Assembly (NCBI GenBank): GCA_001931535.1
Contig: CP016211.1
Span: 6,555,573 to 6,619,572, forward strand
DNA: 64,000 nucleotides
DNA from: Minicystis rosea
GTDB taxonomy: Bacteria > Myxococcota_A > Polyangia > Polyangiales > Polyangiaceae
Reading direction: 5' to 3'
The notes under the pieces were generated by a model. It ran no database searches. It had not been told where the DNA came from and was given only the letters and a program-made list of their open reading frames with translations. A program made the translations under genes and the position numbers. Below are positions 28,768-39,273 of this stretch, one piece after another (position 1 is the stretch's first letter; every line of letters starts with the position of its first letter).

Positions 28768-30546
28768 ATGCGCGCGCAAAAGCGGAAGCCGCCCCCCGCG
28801 CGTCCCGCGGGCACCGTGCACAACGCCGAGGTCGCCGCCGCTTTCGAAGAGATCGCCGATCTCCTTGCGATCGAGGACGAGAGCCCCTTCCGCGTGCGCG
28901 CTTACCGCAACGCCGCGCGCGTCATCGGCGAGCTCGGCCGCGAGGTGGCCGCGATGGTCGCAAGCGGCGAGGACCTCACCGCGCTCCCCGGCATCGGCAA
29001 AGATCTCGCCGCCAAGATCCGCGAGCTCGTGGTCACCGGCGAGCTCGACGTGCTCCGCGCCCTCCGCGAACGCACGCCGCCCGCGTTGACCGCGCTGCTC
29101 CGGCTCCCCGGCCTCGGACCGAAGCGCGTGCGCGCGCTCTACGCGACCCTCGGCGTGCGCACCGTCGACGAGCTGCGCGCCGCCGCCGAAGCCAAGCACA
29201 TCCGCGAGATCCCGGGCTTCGGTGAGAAGACGGAAGCGCGCATCCTCCAGGCGCTCGCGGCGAACGAAGCCGAGCGCGGTCGCTTCCCGCTCGCGTCCGT
29301 GAGCGGCGACGCCGAGGCCCTCGTTCGTTGGCTCTCGGCTGCGCCCAGCGCGGAGCGCGTGACCATCGCCGGCAGTTATCGAAGAGGCCGGGAAACGGTG
29401 GGCGATCTCGACATCCTCGTGTCCGCCGACGAGGACGCGGACGCGGTGATGGATCGCTTCGTCTCCTACGAAGCCGTCGCGCGCGTCACCGCCGAAGGTC
29501 CGACGCGCGCCGCCGCCGTGCTGAAGAGCGGCATCGCCGTCGACGTCCGCGTGGTCCCGCGCGCCTCGTTCGGCGCAGCCCTGCACTACTTCACCGGATC
29601 GAAGGCGCACAACATCGCCGTCCGCCGCATGGGCCAGGATCGCGGGCTCAAGATCAACGAGTACGGCGTCTTCCGCGGCGAGGATCCGATCGCCGGCGAC
29701 ACCGAGGAGAGCGTCTACGCGAGCGTCGATCTCCCGTACATCGAGCCGGAGCTGCGCGAGGATCGCGGCGAGCTCGAAGCCGCCCGCGAAGGCCGCCTGC
29801 CCGATCTCGTGCGGCTCGAAGATCTGCGCGGCGACCTCCACGCCCACAGCACCGCCACCGACGGTCGCGACACGGTGCGCGTCATGGCCGAAGCCGCGCG
29901 GGCCCGCGGCCTCACCTACCTGGCCATGACCGAGCACTCGCGCAGGCTGCGCATGGTGCACGGCCTCGATCCCGCAGGCCTCCGGCGCACGTGCGCCGCC
30001 ATCGATCGGCTCAACGAGACGCTCACCGGCATCGTCGTGCTCAAGGGCATCGAGGTCGACATCCTCGAAGACGGCAGCCTCGATCTCCCCGACGACGTGC
30101 TCGGCGAGCTCGATCTCGTGGTGGGCGCGGTGCACAGCCGCTTCGATCTCCCGCGCGCGGCGCAGACGGAGCGCATCCTCCGCGCCATGGATCGCCCGTC
30201 GTTCTCGATCCTCGCCCACCCGAGCGCACGGCTCGTGCAGCGCCGCGCGCCGATCGACATCGACATGATACGCATCATCCGACACGCGAAGGAGCGCGGC
30301 TGCTTCATGGAGCTCGACGCCCAACCCGATCGGCTCGACCTCACCGACGTGCACGCGCGCCTCTGCCGCGACGAGGGCGTGCTCGTGGCCGTGAGCTCCG
30401 ATGCCCATCGCGCGGCCGATCTCGCCGGCCTCCGCTTCGGCGTCATCCAGGCTCGCCGCGGGTGGCTCTCGAAGAGCGACGTGCTCAACACGCGCACGCT
30501 CCCGGCGCTCAAGAGGTTGCTCCGTCGTACCATGCGCCAGCGGTAG
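28768..30546 (+). CDS. polX: DNA polymerase/3'-5' exonuclease PolX
   Basis: The 592-residue family X polymerase has N-terminal helix-hairpin-helix segments (LPGIGKDLAAKI, LPGLGPKRVRALY, IPGFGEKTEARI), the nucleotidyl-transfer motif GSYRRGRETVGDLDILV with Asp213 and Asp215, and a C-terminal PHP domain from about 352 (GDLHAHSTATDG, TEHSRRLRM, SSDAHR). Such enzymes fill gaps in base excision or end repair, and the PHP domain is a metal-dependent nuclease. ATG at 28768 comes just after the stop of the previous gene; in-frame starts at 28732 and 28753 overlap that gene. Length is normal. Confidence 0.93.
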   Translation: MRAQKRKPPPARPAGTVHNAEVAAAFEEIADLLAIEDESPFRVRAYRNAARVIGELGREVAAMVASGEDLTALPGIGKDLAAKIRELVVTGELDVLRALRERTPPALTALLRLPGLGPKRVRALYATLGVRTVDELRAAAEAKHIREIPGFGEKTEARILQALAANEAERGRFPLASVSGDAEALVRWLSAAPSAERVTIAGSYRRGRETVGDLDILVSADEDADAVMDRFVSYEAVARVTAEGPTRAAAVLKSGIAVDVRVVPRASFGAALHYFTGSKAHNIAVRRMGQDRGLKINEYGVFRGEDPIAGDTEESVYASVDLPYIEPELREDRGELEAAREGRLPDLVRLEDLRGDLHAHSTATDGRDTVRVMAEAARARGLTYLAMTEHSRRLRMVHGLDPAGLRRTCAAIDRLNETLTGIVVLKGIEVDILEDGSLDLPDDVLGELDLVVGAVHSRFDLPRAAQTERILRAMDRPSFSILAHPSARLVQRRAPIDIDMIRIIRHAKERGCFMELDAQPDRLDLTDVHARLCRDEGVLVAVSSDAHRAADLAGLRFGVIQARRGWLSKSDVLNTRTLPALKRLLRRTMRQR

Positions 30547-30583
30547 GCTTCATCCCGGCCACGGATCGGCATATCGTTCCTTC

Positions 30584-31927
<1,344 letters not shown>

Positions 31928-31971
31928 CCACGCCCGCGTCTGCCTTTGGTTCTCCTCCGTGGAGGTGAGCC

Positions 31972-32124
31972 ATGCCGGCGTCCGTGCTCTTCTTGCAGGA
32001 TGCGTTCGAAGGCGAGCCCATGGGGCTCGTCTGGTTGTGGGTTCTGATCGCCTTGGGCTTCATCGGAACCATCATCTACCTGCTGAAGCGCATCGGCCCA
32101 GGCGGCCCTTCATCGCCTCGTTGA
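31972..32124 (+). CDS. 50-residue single-pass membrane peptide
   Basis: A strong GGAGGTGA site stands five bases before an ATG opening a 50-codon frame. The product starts MPASVLFLQDAFEGEPMG, has one membrane segment (LVWLWVLIALGFIGTIIYLL) and a basic, proline/glycine-rich tail ending PSSPR. The Shine-Dalgarno match, near-ideal membrane helix and positive residues just after it make a real small protein likely. Function is unknown. It lies 44 bases after the NtrC-type gene on the same strand and could share its transcript. Confidence 0.7.
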   Translation: MPASVLFLQDAFEGEPMGLVWLWVLIALGFIGTIIYLLKRIGPGGPSSPR

Positions 32125-32150
32125 AGCACGCCGGCCGGCATTCTCACGCA

Positions 32151-32165
32151 GCGGCGTCGCGCCGC
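32151..32165. terminator. small GC hairpin between converging genes
   Basis: GCGGCG (32151-32156) and CGCCGC (32160-32165) form a 6-bp stem in the 48 bases between the membrane peptide and holB stops. It is weak evidence for a two-way terminator. Confidence 0.3.
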
Positions 32166-32172
32166 GAAATGC

Positions 32173-33171
32173 TCAGAAACCCGTGGCCGCGCGCATCTCC
32201 TGTACGAGCGAGATCATGGTGAGCCCCGGCGACGCGTTGCGCTCCAGGCTCGTGACCGCGCGGGCCACGACCTCGTAGCGCCGCGCCGCCACGAGGGCAG
32301 CCCGCGGCGCCGCGCCGACGTCCTGCCGCGCGCGGCGCGCCAGCACGGCCGCGAGCGCGCGCAGATCGTCGCGGAGCGCGCCCTTGTCTTTGTCGCCGCT
32401 CTCCGAGAGGGTCACCGCGGGGCCGAGATCGCGCGCGTCCACCGCGTTGAGGACGCTGGACACGAACGCGTCGCGCGCCGCCGTGCGCTCTTCGTCGCAG
32501 AGCTCGAGCGCGAGCGAAGCGCTGCCGGCGGAGAGATCGATCGAGAGATCCTGCCGCTCCTCGGGCACGCCTTTGCCGCGGAGGATGCCGCGCAGCACCT
32601 CGTCCGGCAGCGGCCCGAAGCGCACCGGCAGCGATCGCGATCGGATCGTGTTGAGCAGCCGGTCGGCGCGCGCGGTGAGCAGGATGAAGTGCGTCCCCTG
32701 CCGCGGCTCCTCCAGCGTCTTGAGCAGCGCGTTGGCGGCGCTCGGGTTCAGCTCCTCGGCGCGGCGGATGATGTAGACGCGGGCCCTCCCCTCGTGCGGC
32801 GGATAGCTCGCGTGCGAGAGGACGATGGTGCGGATCTGGTGGATTGAGATGTCGCTCTTCTCGGTGTCCTTCTTCCCGATCGTCTCCGGCGGATAGAGCC
32901 CTTTCTCCACGAGCGTGACGTCGGGGTGGATGGGCACGTGCGGCGGCGCGTCCGAGATGGTCACCGCGCGCCGGCACGCGTCGCACTGCCCGCAGCCGAA
33001 GACGTCGCCGCCCGTGCAGACGAGCGCCTGCGCCAGCGCGAACGCCGCCATCTCCTTGCCCGTCCCGTCGGGCCCCTCGAAGCGGTAAGCGTGGTGCACC
33101 CGGCCGCGCGTGAGCGCCGACTTCAGCGTGGCGATCGCTGCGTCCTGCCCGAGGATCTGCGAGAACGGCAC
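32173..33171 (-). CDS. holB: DNA polymerase III delta' subunit
   Basis: The 332-residue clamp-loader subunit starts MPFSQILGQDAAIATLK, has the nucleotide loop GPDGTGKE, the zinc-binding CGQCDACRR, the region RVYIIRRAEELNPSAANALLKTLEEP and sensor sequence SRSLPVRF. GTG at 33171 is chosen because the family begins at PFSQI/GQ; the frame is open far upstream without family sequence. The subunit helps open and load the sliding clamp. It is divergent from the membrane-protein gene at 33376. Confidence 0.9.
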   Translation of the reverse strand: MPFSQILGQDAAIATLKSALTRGRVHHAYRFEGPDGTGKEMAAFALAQALVCTGGDVFGCGQCDACRRAVTISDAPPHVPIHPDVTLVEKGLYPPETIGKKDTEKSDISIHQIRTIVLSHASYPPHEGRARVYIIRRAEELNPSAANALLKTLEEPRQGTHFILLTARADRLLNTIRSRSLPVRFGPLPDEVLRGILRGKGVPEERQDLSIDLSAGSASLALELCDEERTAARDAFVSSVLNAVDARDLGPAVTLSESGDKDKGALRDDLRALAAVLARRARQDVGAAPRAALVAARRYEVVARAVTSLERNASPGLTMISLVQEMRAATGF

Positions 33172-33375
33172 GCGCCGGACGTAGCACGAATCCGCGCCCG
33201 CCGTACGCACGGTGACGATCCCGTGGACGCCACTGTCCACGCCGTGGGCAGCAGCGCCTGTGCCCGCGCGCTCGTTCTCGGGAGAGCAACGCAGCTCCTT
33301 CCCTCCCACGGAGCCTCGTCCGAGCTCGCGAGCGCGATGATGGCGCGTGGCATCGACCTTGCGGAAGACGCAGGC

Positions 33376-34233
33376 ATGATGACCACGACCTTTGCCTACC
33401 GGGATGCGCTCGAAGGCGCCCGCCTCCGTCATGCCGAGCTCCGCGCGCGTCGCACCGAAGCGCAGCGTGCCCTCGACGACGCAGATCGCGCCCTCGGCCG
33501 CCGCATCGCCCGCATCGCCGCCGGCGCCATGGGCGTCGCCGGTGCCCTCGCGATGGTGGGCGCCGTCATCTACAGCAACACCGCCGAGCAACACGGTGCC
33601 CGCCCTTGGCTCGGTGCGCCTACGACGGTCCTTCTCGGCGCGTGGCCGGCGATGGCGGTGGCCTATGCGGCGGGCCGCGTCGTCGACGTCTGGCGCCGCC
33701 TCGTCCATCGCATTGCGCCCGCGCCCCGCGCGCGTGATCTCCACACCGAGATCGCCCGCCTGGAGCAGCCGCTCCCCGTCGCGGAGACACGCACGCGCGC
33801 GACCAACCTGGAGCGCGCGAGCGTCGCGCTGCCGCTCATCGCCATGGCGTTGCTCGGCCCGCTCACGCTCCACGCCATCGTGAACGTCTGCGTCAGGCAC
33901 GTGCCGCTGGACGAGTTCCACAACTGGATCACGCTCAGCACGATCATCGTCGGTCATGCGCACCTGCTGCTCGCGTGGCTCGGCTTCCGCTTCGCCACGC
34001 GCCTCCGTGCCACGGCCGACGCCGACGTGCGCTCGATGTGGATCCGCGAGGGCTACGGCGCGTACTGGCGCACGGTGCTGGCCTCGGCGATCCCCGGCGC
34101 CCTCCTGCTGCTCATCCCGCCGGCGATCACGGGGGTCACCGCGCCGTTCATCATCTTCCCGGCGTTCTGGAGGATGGCGCACCGGGTCGCGACCGAGCGC
34201 GCCCTCCTCGGCGGGGAGACCGTCCCCTTCTGA
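33376..34233 (+). CDS. polytopic membrane protein of unknown function
   Basis: The 285 residues begin with a charged coiled-coil-like stretch (RLRHAELRARRTEAQRALDD), then five or six hydrophobic segments: IARIAAGAMGVAGALAMVGA, TTVLLGAWPAMAVAYAAG, ALPLIAMALLGPLTLHAIV, IIVGHAHLLLAWLGF and ASAIPGALLLLIPPAI followed by ITGVTAPFIIFPAFW. No known family was recognised. ATG at 33376 is chosen with GGAAG upstream; 33379 is an alternative. It converges with obg, 12 bases between stops. Confidence 0.72.
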   Translation: MMTTTFAYRDALEGARLRHAELRARRTEAQRALDDADRALGRRIARIAAGAMGVAGALAMVGAVIYSNTAEQHGARPWLGAPTTVLLGAWPAMAVAYAAGRVVDVWRRLVHRIAPAPRARDLHTEIARLEQPLPVAETRTRATNLERASVALPLIAMALLGPLTLHAIVNVCVRHVPLDEFHNWITLSTIIVGHAHLLLAWLGFRFATRLRATADADVRSMWIREGYGAYWRTVLASAIPGALLLLIPPAITGVTAPFIIFPAFWRMAHRVATERALLGGETVPF

Positions 34234-34245
34234 TTCAGACGGCGA

Positions 34246-35274
34246 TCACCGCGCCGCGCGCCCATCCTGCACGGCGCGAAACAGCTCGGAGATCAACTCG
34301 TCGAGCCCTTCCCGCGAGGCCGCGCTCACGAGCTTCAGATCGATCTTCGCGCGCTTGAAGCGCTTCTTCAGATCCGGATACGCCTCCTTCACGTCGGGCA
34401 GATCGGCCTTGGAGAGCACGACCACCTCGGGCCGCTCCGCGAGCTCCGGGCTGAACTTCGCCAGCTCCTTGCGCAGAGCGCGGTAATCCGCGAGCGGATC
34501 GCGCCCGTCACCGGGATCGATCGACACGAGGTGGAGCAGCACCCGCGTGCGCTCCACGTGCTTGAGGAAGCGGATGCCGAGGCCGACGCCTTCGCTCGCG
34601 CCGGGGATGAGGCCGGGGATGTCGGCGACGACGAAGCTCGTGCCGCCGGCGCGACGGCCGCCGCCGATCTCGACCACGCCGAGCATCGGGCTCAGGGTGG
34701 TGAACGGGTAGTCGGCGATCTTGGGCCGCGCGGCGGAGACGGAGGACACGAACGTGCTCTTGCCCACGTTGGGGAAGCCGAGCAGGCCGACGTCTGCCAT
34801 CACCTTGAGCGTCAGATCCAGCTCGAAGGCCTCGCCCGGATCGCCCTTTTCGGCGCGGCGCGGAGCGCGCTCGGTGGGGCTCGCGAAATGGATGTTGCCG
34901 CGTCCGCCCTTGCCGCCGCGCGCGACCACGACGCGCTGGCCGTGCTCGGTCACGTCGGCGAGCAGCTCGCCCGTCTCGTGGTTCCTGATCTGCGTGCCGA
35001 CGGGCAGGCGCTCGACGCGATCTTCACCGGCGCGACCATGGCAATCGCTGCCCGAGCCATGCTCGCCCCGCTTGGCCTGAACAGTCCGGACATGGGTGAA
35101 ATCGAGCAGCGTCGACATCCCCTCGTCACCTTCGAGAACGACGTCACCGCCGCGCCCACCGTCACCGCCGGACGGGCCGCCGAACGGCACGTACTTCTCG
35201 CGGCGGAAAGCGACCGAACCGTTCCCGCCGTCGCCGGCGATCACCTTCACTCGAGCCTGGTCCACAAAGCGCAT
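34246..35274 (-). CDS. obg: Obg-family GTPase (CgtA)
   Basis: The 342-residue GTPase has the glycine-rich Obg domain at the N-terminus (IAGDGGNGSVAFRREKY, GGPSGGDGGRGGDV) and a G domain from about 160: GFPNVGKSTF, DIPGLIPGAS, SKADLPD and SAASREG. It acts in large ribosomal subunit assembly and growth control. ATG at 35274 starts the conserved domain, with AAGAGG upstream. It has no C-terminal extension beyond the G domain. The start is 75 bases from that of the divergent REC-histidine kinase gene. Confidence 0.95.
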   Translation of the reverse strand: MRFVDQARVKVIAGDGGNGSVAFRREKYVPFGGPSGGDGGRGGDVVLEGDEGMSTLLDFTHVRTVQAKRGEHGSGSDCHGRAGEDRVERLPVGTQIRNHETGELLADVTEHGQRVVVARGGKGGRGNIHFASPTERAPRRAEKGDPGEAFELDLTLKVMADVGLLGFPNVGKSTFVSSVSAARPKIADYPFTTLSPMLGVVEIGGGRRAGGTSFVVADIPGLIPGASEGVGLGIRFLKHVERTRVLLHLVSIDPGDGRDPLADYRALRKELAKFSPELAERPEVVVLSKADLPDVKEAYPDLKKRFKRAKIDLKLVSAASREGLDELISELFRAVQDGRAAR

Positions 35275-35349
35275 TGCGGGGGGCCTCTTAGCACGAAGAA
35301 GCGCGATATAGTGCGCGCGCCGTCGTCCGGAGAGCCGGCGGCCCCTCGC

Positions 35350-36816
35350 ATGCCCTCGCGTATCCTCATCATCGACGACAACGTCAGCCTGGCCGAGAAC
35401 CTCCGTGACGTCCTCGAGGGAGCGCGCGAGCTCGACGTCGACGTGCGGCTCGCGCCGGACGGGCAGAGCGGCGTGGCCGCGGCAAGACGCGATGGCTTCG
35501 ACGTGGCCGTGGTCGACGTGAAGCTCCCCGACGCCACCGGCGTCGAGCTCATCCGCCCGCTGCGCGCGGCCTCGGAAATGGGGGAAATCGTCCTCGTCAC
35601 GGGGTTCGCGACGGTGGACACGGCGCTCGCCGCGCTTCGGGCCGGGGCTTTCGCCTTCATCCTCAAGTCGTTCCGCCCCGAAGAGCTGATCTCCACGGTC
35701 GCGCAGGCCCTCGAGAAGATCGCGTTGAAGCGCGAGCGCGCCGAGTACGAGCGCCGCTACCGGGCCCTCGTCGACGCGGCCGACGTGCTCATCGTCGGCA
35801 TCGACGCCGAGGGCAAGGTCACGCTCTTCAACCCGCGCCTCGTGGCGCTCACCGGCGTCGGGGCCAACGCCGCCGAGGGCCGCCCGCTCGCGGAGGCCTT
35901 CGTCGACGAGGCCGATCACAAGCGCTTGGCGCACGCGCTCGCCAGCGCCTTCGCCGGAGAAAAGCCCGAAATCGAGGTCGGCGTCCGCGATGCCGTGGGC
36001 GCCATGCGCCGGGTCCGCTGGCACCTCTCGGGCGTGCGCGGCGCCGGCAAGCGCACCGATCTCGTCTACGGCATCGGCATCGACGTCACCGAGCGCCGTG
36101 CCCTCGAGCGCCGCGCCGCCGACGCCGTCGCCCTCAACGCCATGGCCCCGCTCGCGCTCGGTCTGGCCCACGAAATCCGCAATCCGCTGAACGCCGCCGT
36201 GCTCGAGCTGCACCTCCTCGGCCGCAGCATCGAGCGCCTCGGTGACACCGCCGTGCGCGATCCCATGAAGCGTCGGGTCGGCATCGTGGAGGCCGAGATC
36301 AAGCGCTTGGAGCGCCTCCTCACCGACTTCCTCGAGCTCGCGCGCCCGCGCGCCCCGCAGCGCGAGCCGGTGGATCTGGCGCGCGTCGCGTCGGACGTGA
36401 TCGAGCTCGAGGCCGAGGCCGTCGCCGCCCACCACGTCGCGGTCGTGCGCGATCTCCGGTCCGACTGCGTGGCCGTCGGCGACGTCGAGAAGCTCAAGCA
36501 GGTCGCGCTCAACCTGGTGGTGAACGCGCTCGACGTGATGCCCGACGGCGGCTCGCTGCGCATCGGCGTCGGCGGTGACGACGGCGAGGTGTGGATGAGC
36601 ATCGGCGACACCGGCCCGGGCGTGGATCCGACGATCCTCGCGGAGATCTTCGATCCCTTCTTCACCACGAAGCCCGCCGGCACGGGCCTCGGTCTGGCGA
36701 TCGTGCGCAAGATCGTCGACCAGCACCAAGGCCGGGTCGAGGTCGACACGAAGCGCGGCGAAGGGACCACCGTGCGCGTGGTGCTCCCGCGCCTGCTCGC
36801 GAAGGAGAACGGATAG
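35350..36816 (+). CDS. REC-PAS-histidine kinase
   Basis: The 488-residue soluble protein starts with a receiver domain (IIDDN, Asp56 in VAVVDVKLP, Lys followed by Ser in ILKSF rather than Pro), then a PAS domain at about 130-235 (LVDAADVLIVGIDAEGKVTLFNP) and a kinase core with His274 in GLAHEIRNPL, N box LNLVVNAL, GDTGPGVDP and GTGLGLAIV. All catalytic residues are present. With its receiver first and no membrane segment, it probably takes phosphate or signal from another kinase and passes it on. The NtrC-type regulator at 30584 is a possible partner (inference). Confidence 0.92.
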   Translation: MPSRILIIDDNVSLAENLRDVLEGARELDVDVRLAPDGQSGVAAARRDGFDVAVVDVKLPDATGVELIRPLRAASEMGEIVLVTGFATVDTALAALRAGAFAFILKSFRPEELISTVAQALEKIALKRERAEYERRYRALVDAADVLIVGIDAEGKVTLFNPRLVALTGVGANAAEGRPLAEAFVDEADHKRLAHALASAFAGEKPEIEVGVRDAVGAMRRVRWHLSGVRGAGKRTDLVYGIGIDVTERRALERRAADAVALNAMAPLALGLAHEIRNPLNAAVLELHLLGRSIERLGDTAVRDPMKRRVGIVEAEIKRLERLLTDFLELARPRAPQREPVDLARVASDVIELEAEAVAAHHVAVVRDLRSDCVAVGDVEKLKQVALNLVVNALDVMPDGGSLRIGVGGDDGEVWMSIGDTGPGVDPTILAEIFDPFFTTKPAGTGLGLAIVRKIVDQHQGRVEVDTKRGEGTTVRVVLPRLLAKENG

Positions 36817-36821
36817 GCGCG

Positions 36822-36851
36822 GGAGCGGCCCTCGACATCGGGCGCCGCTCC
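36822..36851. terminator. hairpin between converging histidine kinase and lipoprotein genes
   Basis: GGAGCGGC (36822-36829) pairs with GCCGCTCC (36844-36851), 8 bp with a 14-base loop, in the 63 bases between the stops. It could serve both directions. Confidence 0.5.
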
Positions 36852-36879
36852 TCGCTCGATCAGCCGTTCTTCGCGTCCA

Positions 36880-37878
36880 TCAACCGCACTTGCCCGAGGC
36901 CTGCTTGGTGTATCCGGCGTTGCACGTGCACGTGGCGTCGGCGTTGCACTTGCCGGCGAGCGCGCTCATCACCGAGTTGTCGTTGCAGGTCGCGTCGACG
37001 CCGGGCTGGCAGACGGGCCCTTCGCATTGGTTCGCGACGCAGCGGAAGCCCGAGCACTCCGGCCCGCAGTCGAGATCGCCGTTGCAGCTCGGCGGCAAGC
37101 CGCCGGCGCACTCGCAGAGCCCGGCCACGCAGCCGCAGCCGCAGCCGCAATCGGTGTTCTCGTTGCAGGTCGGGGTGGTGGGCACGCAGCTCTTGCCGTC
37201 GGCGCTGCAGTGCTTGCCCGCGCCGCACGGCTCGGGCTGGCCCCAGACCGGCGTGCAAAACGTCCCTGGAGGCGCGGCGCAGGTCTCCACGCTGCCGTTG
37301 ATGCAGCGCTGCGCTCCCGGTTCGGTGCACGGGAGGTCGCAGGACACGGTGGGAATGCAGCAGCCCACGCCCACGCCGGACCCGCAGGAGCTCGCGTCGC
37401 CCCAAGTGCCGTTGATGCAGGCGCCGGGCGCTTCGGCGACACACGTCCCGCCGGCCTGCTCGCAAGCGTTGGCCTTGGGGATGCAGCAGCCCACGCCCAC
37501 GCCGGATCCGCAGGAGCTCGCGTCGCCCCAAGTGCCGTTGGTGCAGGCGCCGGGCGCGTCGGCGACGCACGTCCCGCCGGCCTGCTCACAAGCATTGGAC
37601 TTGGGGAGACAGCAGCCCATGCCGTCGCTGCCACACGCGTACGTCTCGGGATCGCCCAGGGTGCCGCCGGGGCAGAGCTCGCCGGCCGGCGCGATGACGA
37701 CACACGTCCCGCCGGCCTGCGTGCAGGTGTCGGCGGTGTGACCGCCGCTCCCGGAAGCGCTGCTCGTGCCGGTGCCGCCGCTGCCCCCGGTGCCGTTGGC
37801 GATGACCGCGGGGTCACAGGCGAGGAGCGCGAGGGACGAGATGAGGGTGAGGGTCGCGAGAGAAGCAAGCCGAAGCAT
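36880..37878 (-). CDS. cysteine-repeat lipoprotein with tandem 42-residue units
   Basis: The 332-residue product has a lipoprotein signal peptide with Cys21 in LLAC, a Gly/Ser/Thr linker and cysteine-rich repeats. Two 42-residue units with the core CEQAGGTCVAxAPGAC and NGTWGDASSCGSGVGVGCC are nearly identical at DNA level; a third, diverged unit precedes them. The C-terminal part has other cysteine motifs (CGCGCGC, CTCNAGYTKQASGKC). ATG at 37878 is chosen for the signal peptide, with AAGGAGG 11 bases upstream, slightly long. Outer-surface location is likely; function is unknown. Confidence 0.78.
   Translation of the reverse strand: MLRLASLATLTLISSLALLACDPAVIANGTGGSGGTGTSSASGSGGHTADTCTQAGGTCVVIAPAGELCPGGTLGDPETYACGSDGMGCCLPKSNACEQAGGTCVADAPGACTNGTWGDASSCGSGVGVGCCIPKANACEQAGGTCVAEAPGACINGTWGDASSCGSGVGVGCCIPTVSCDLPCTEPGAQRCINGSVETCAAPPGTFCTPVWGQPEPCGAGKHCSADGKSCVPTTPTCNENTDCGCGCGCVAGLCECAGGLPPSCNGDLDCGPECSGFRCVANQCEGPVCQPGVDATCNDNSVMSALAGKCNADATCTCNAGYTKQASGKCG
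37355..37606. repeat. 126-bp tandem duplication inside the lipoprotein gene
   Basis: Copies at 37355-37480 and 37481-37606 are nearly identical and keep frame, each coding 42 residues. The next stretch after 37606 is recognisably related but diverged. The two copies are far more alike to each other than to it, so this duplication is recent. Confidence 0.85.
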
Positions 37879-37947
37879 GATGGTGATGTCCTCCTTCGAC
37901 CCGTGCATGCGAGGACGTCGCCGCCACCTTCGACAAATCGACAGGGG

Positions 37948-38670
37948 TCATTTCATTTGTTCGAGGAGCTTGCGGACGCGCTCTTCGTAGAGGCTCCCCT
38001 GTGCGCGCGCGAGCATCGCCTCCGCCCGGGTGCGGGCTTCGCCGGTGCGACCCAGGCGGCGGAGGGCGTCGACGATCAAGAGCTCGCGCTCCATCCTCAG
38101 CTTGCCGCGCGGGTAGCGGGCGGCGTGCGCGTCGGCGAGCGCGAGCGCCTGCTCGGGGCTCGCCGCGAGCGCCGCCCGGGCCTGATCGAGGAGCGCGACC
38201 TCCTCGGCAAGCTGATCGGTCGCCGGCGGATCGCCCTTCTCGCCGGGCGGCATGGACGACGGCGGCGTGGTCGGCGGAGCCGTGGATCGCGCCTCGGGCG
38301 CGGCGGAGGACGTCGCGCTCGCCGAAGATGACGGTACGGCGGATGGCGACGGCGCTTCCGGCGAAGGCGGCGCTGCCGAACGCGGTGGAGACGGCGCATG
38401 GATCGACGGTGCAGGCGGCGGCGCGGGCGCGATCCACGCGGGCACGACCCACGCGACGAGCACCGTCGCCGCGCCGAGCCCGGCCCCGAGCGCAGCCGCG
38501 GGCACCCACGAGAGGCCCGCCGCCACCGCTGCCGCCGAGGCATAGCGGGCAAGCCGCTTCCCCGTGCGCGCGCGCTGGTCCGGCGTGATCGGGCGGGTCC
38601 GCGCGCCGGCGCGGAGCAGATCGCGCAGCTCCTCGGGGCCATCGTCGCGAAGGCGGCTCGGCTCGCTCAT
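37948..38670 (-). CDS. single-pass membrane protein coupled to the ECF sigma factor, possible anti-sigma factor
   Basis: The 240-residue protein has a short cytoplasmic N-terminus, one hydrophobic region (VPAAALGAGLGAATVLVAWVVPAWIA, about 55-80), a Pro/Ser/Ala-rich linker and a C-terminal helical, TPR-like part (SPEQALALADAHAARYPRGKL). Its ATG overlaps the sigma-factor stop as ATGA, and GGAG stands upstream, so translation is coupled. The position and membrane layout suggest an anti-sigma or sigma-regulating role, but no zinc anti-sigma motif is seen. Confidence 0.72.
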   Translation of the reverse strand: MSEPSRLRDDGPEELRDLLRAGARTRPITPDQRARTGKRLARYASAAAVAAGLSWVPAAALGAGLGAATVLVAWVVPAWIAPAPPPAPSIHAPSPPRSAAPPSPEAPSPSAVPSSSASATSSAAPEARSTAPPTTPPSSMPPGEKGDPPATDQLAEEVALLDQARAALAASPEQALALADAHAARYPRGKLRMERELLIVDALRRLGRTGEARTRAEAMLARAQGSLYEERVRKLLEQMK

Positions 38671-39230
38671 GGCAGGCTCCCCCGGCGCGCCCTCTCGCGG
38701 CGCGCGATGGTCTCGAACTGCTTCCGCGCGGCGCTGAGCCGCGACCACACCGTGCCGACCGGCACGCCCAGGATCGTCGCGATCTCCTCCGACGGCACCT
38801 CGTCGATCTCGAACATGACGAAGACCGCGCGCTTGTCGAGGTCCATTCGATCGAGCACGCCGTGCAGCGCCGCGCGGGCCTCCTGCGCCGCGACCATCTC
38901 GTCGGGGCTCTCGCTGGCCGGCGCCTCGCGGGTGTCGACCGTGTCGGTCGAGGGCACCTCGCGCCGGAACCACGCGCGCCGCCGATGCGCGGCCGCGACC
39001 CGCAGGCAGACGCCGAAGAGCCACGTGGTCAGCGCCGAGGAGCCGTCGAAGGTGTGGAGGCGCTTGTGCACCACGATGAAGACCTCCTGAAAGACATCCT
39101 CGAGATCGGCGGGCCGCACGCCGAGCCGCTGGAGCGAACGCCACACGAAATCCGCATGGCCCGCGTGCACGGCCATGAGGTCGAGCGCGGGTTTGGCCGC
39201 GGCGCGAGACAAGAGAGCAGCGAAGATCAA
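38667..39230 (-). CDS. ECF-type RNA polymerase sigma factor
   Basis: The 187-residue protein has region 2 (HADFVWRSLQRLGV, DLEDVFQEVFIVVHKRL, TWLFGVCLRVAAAHRRR) and region 4 with a helix-turn-helix (PSEEIATILGVPVGTVWSRLSAARKQF). The frame opens with TTG at 39230; an ATG at 39176 would start within the conserved region, so the TTG is preferred though its Shine-Dalgarno is poor. The next gene overlaps its stop by four bases. The secreted-protein gene upstream is on the same strand, 43 bases away, and may share control. Confidence 0.88.
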   Translation of the reverse strand: MIFAALLSRAAAKPALDLMAVHAGHADFVWRSLQRLGVRPADLEDVFQEVFIVVHKRLHTFDGSSALTTWLFGVCLRVAAAHRRRAWFRREVPSTDTVDTREAPASESPDEMVAAQEARAALHGVLDRMDLDKRAVFVMFEIDEVPSEEIATILGVPVGTVWSRLSAARKQFETIARRERARRGSLP

Positions 39231-39273
39231 GACAAGCCGTCCGAGGATGGATGCGGACAGGGCCTCACGACCT

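Noticed and set aside
26030..29089. 1019-residue plus-strand frame
   Set aside because: It is antisense to the helicase gene and out of frame with the phosphoribosyltransferase and polX genes.
33376..34233. known transporter for the membrane protein
   Set aside because: No transporter family motif was recognised; only hydrophobic segments are seen.
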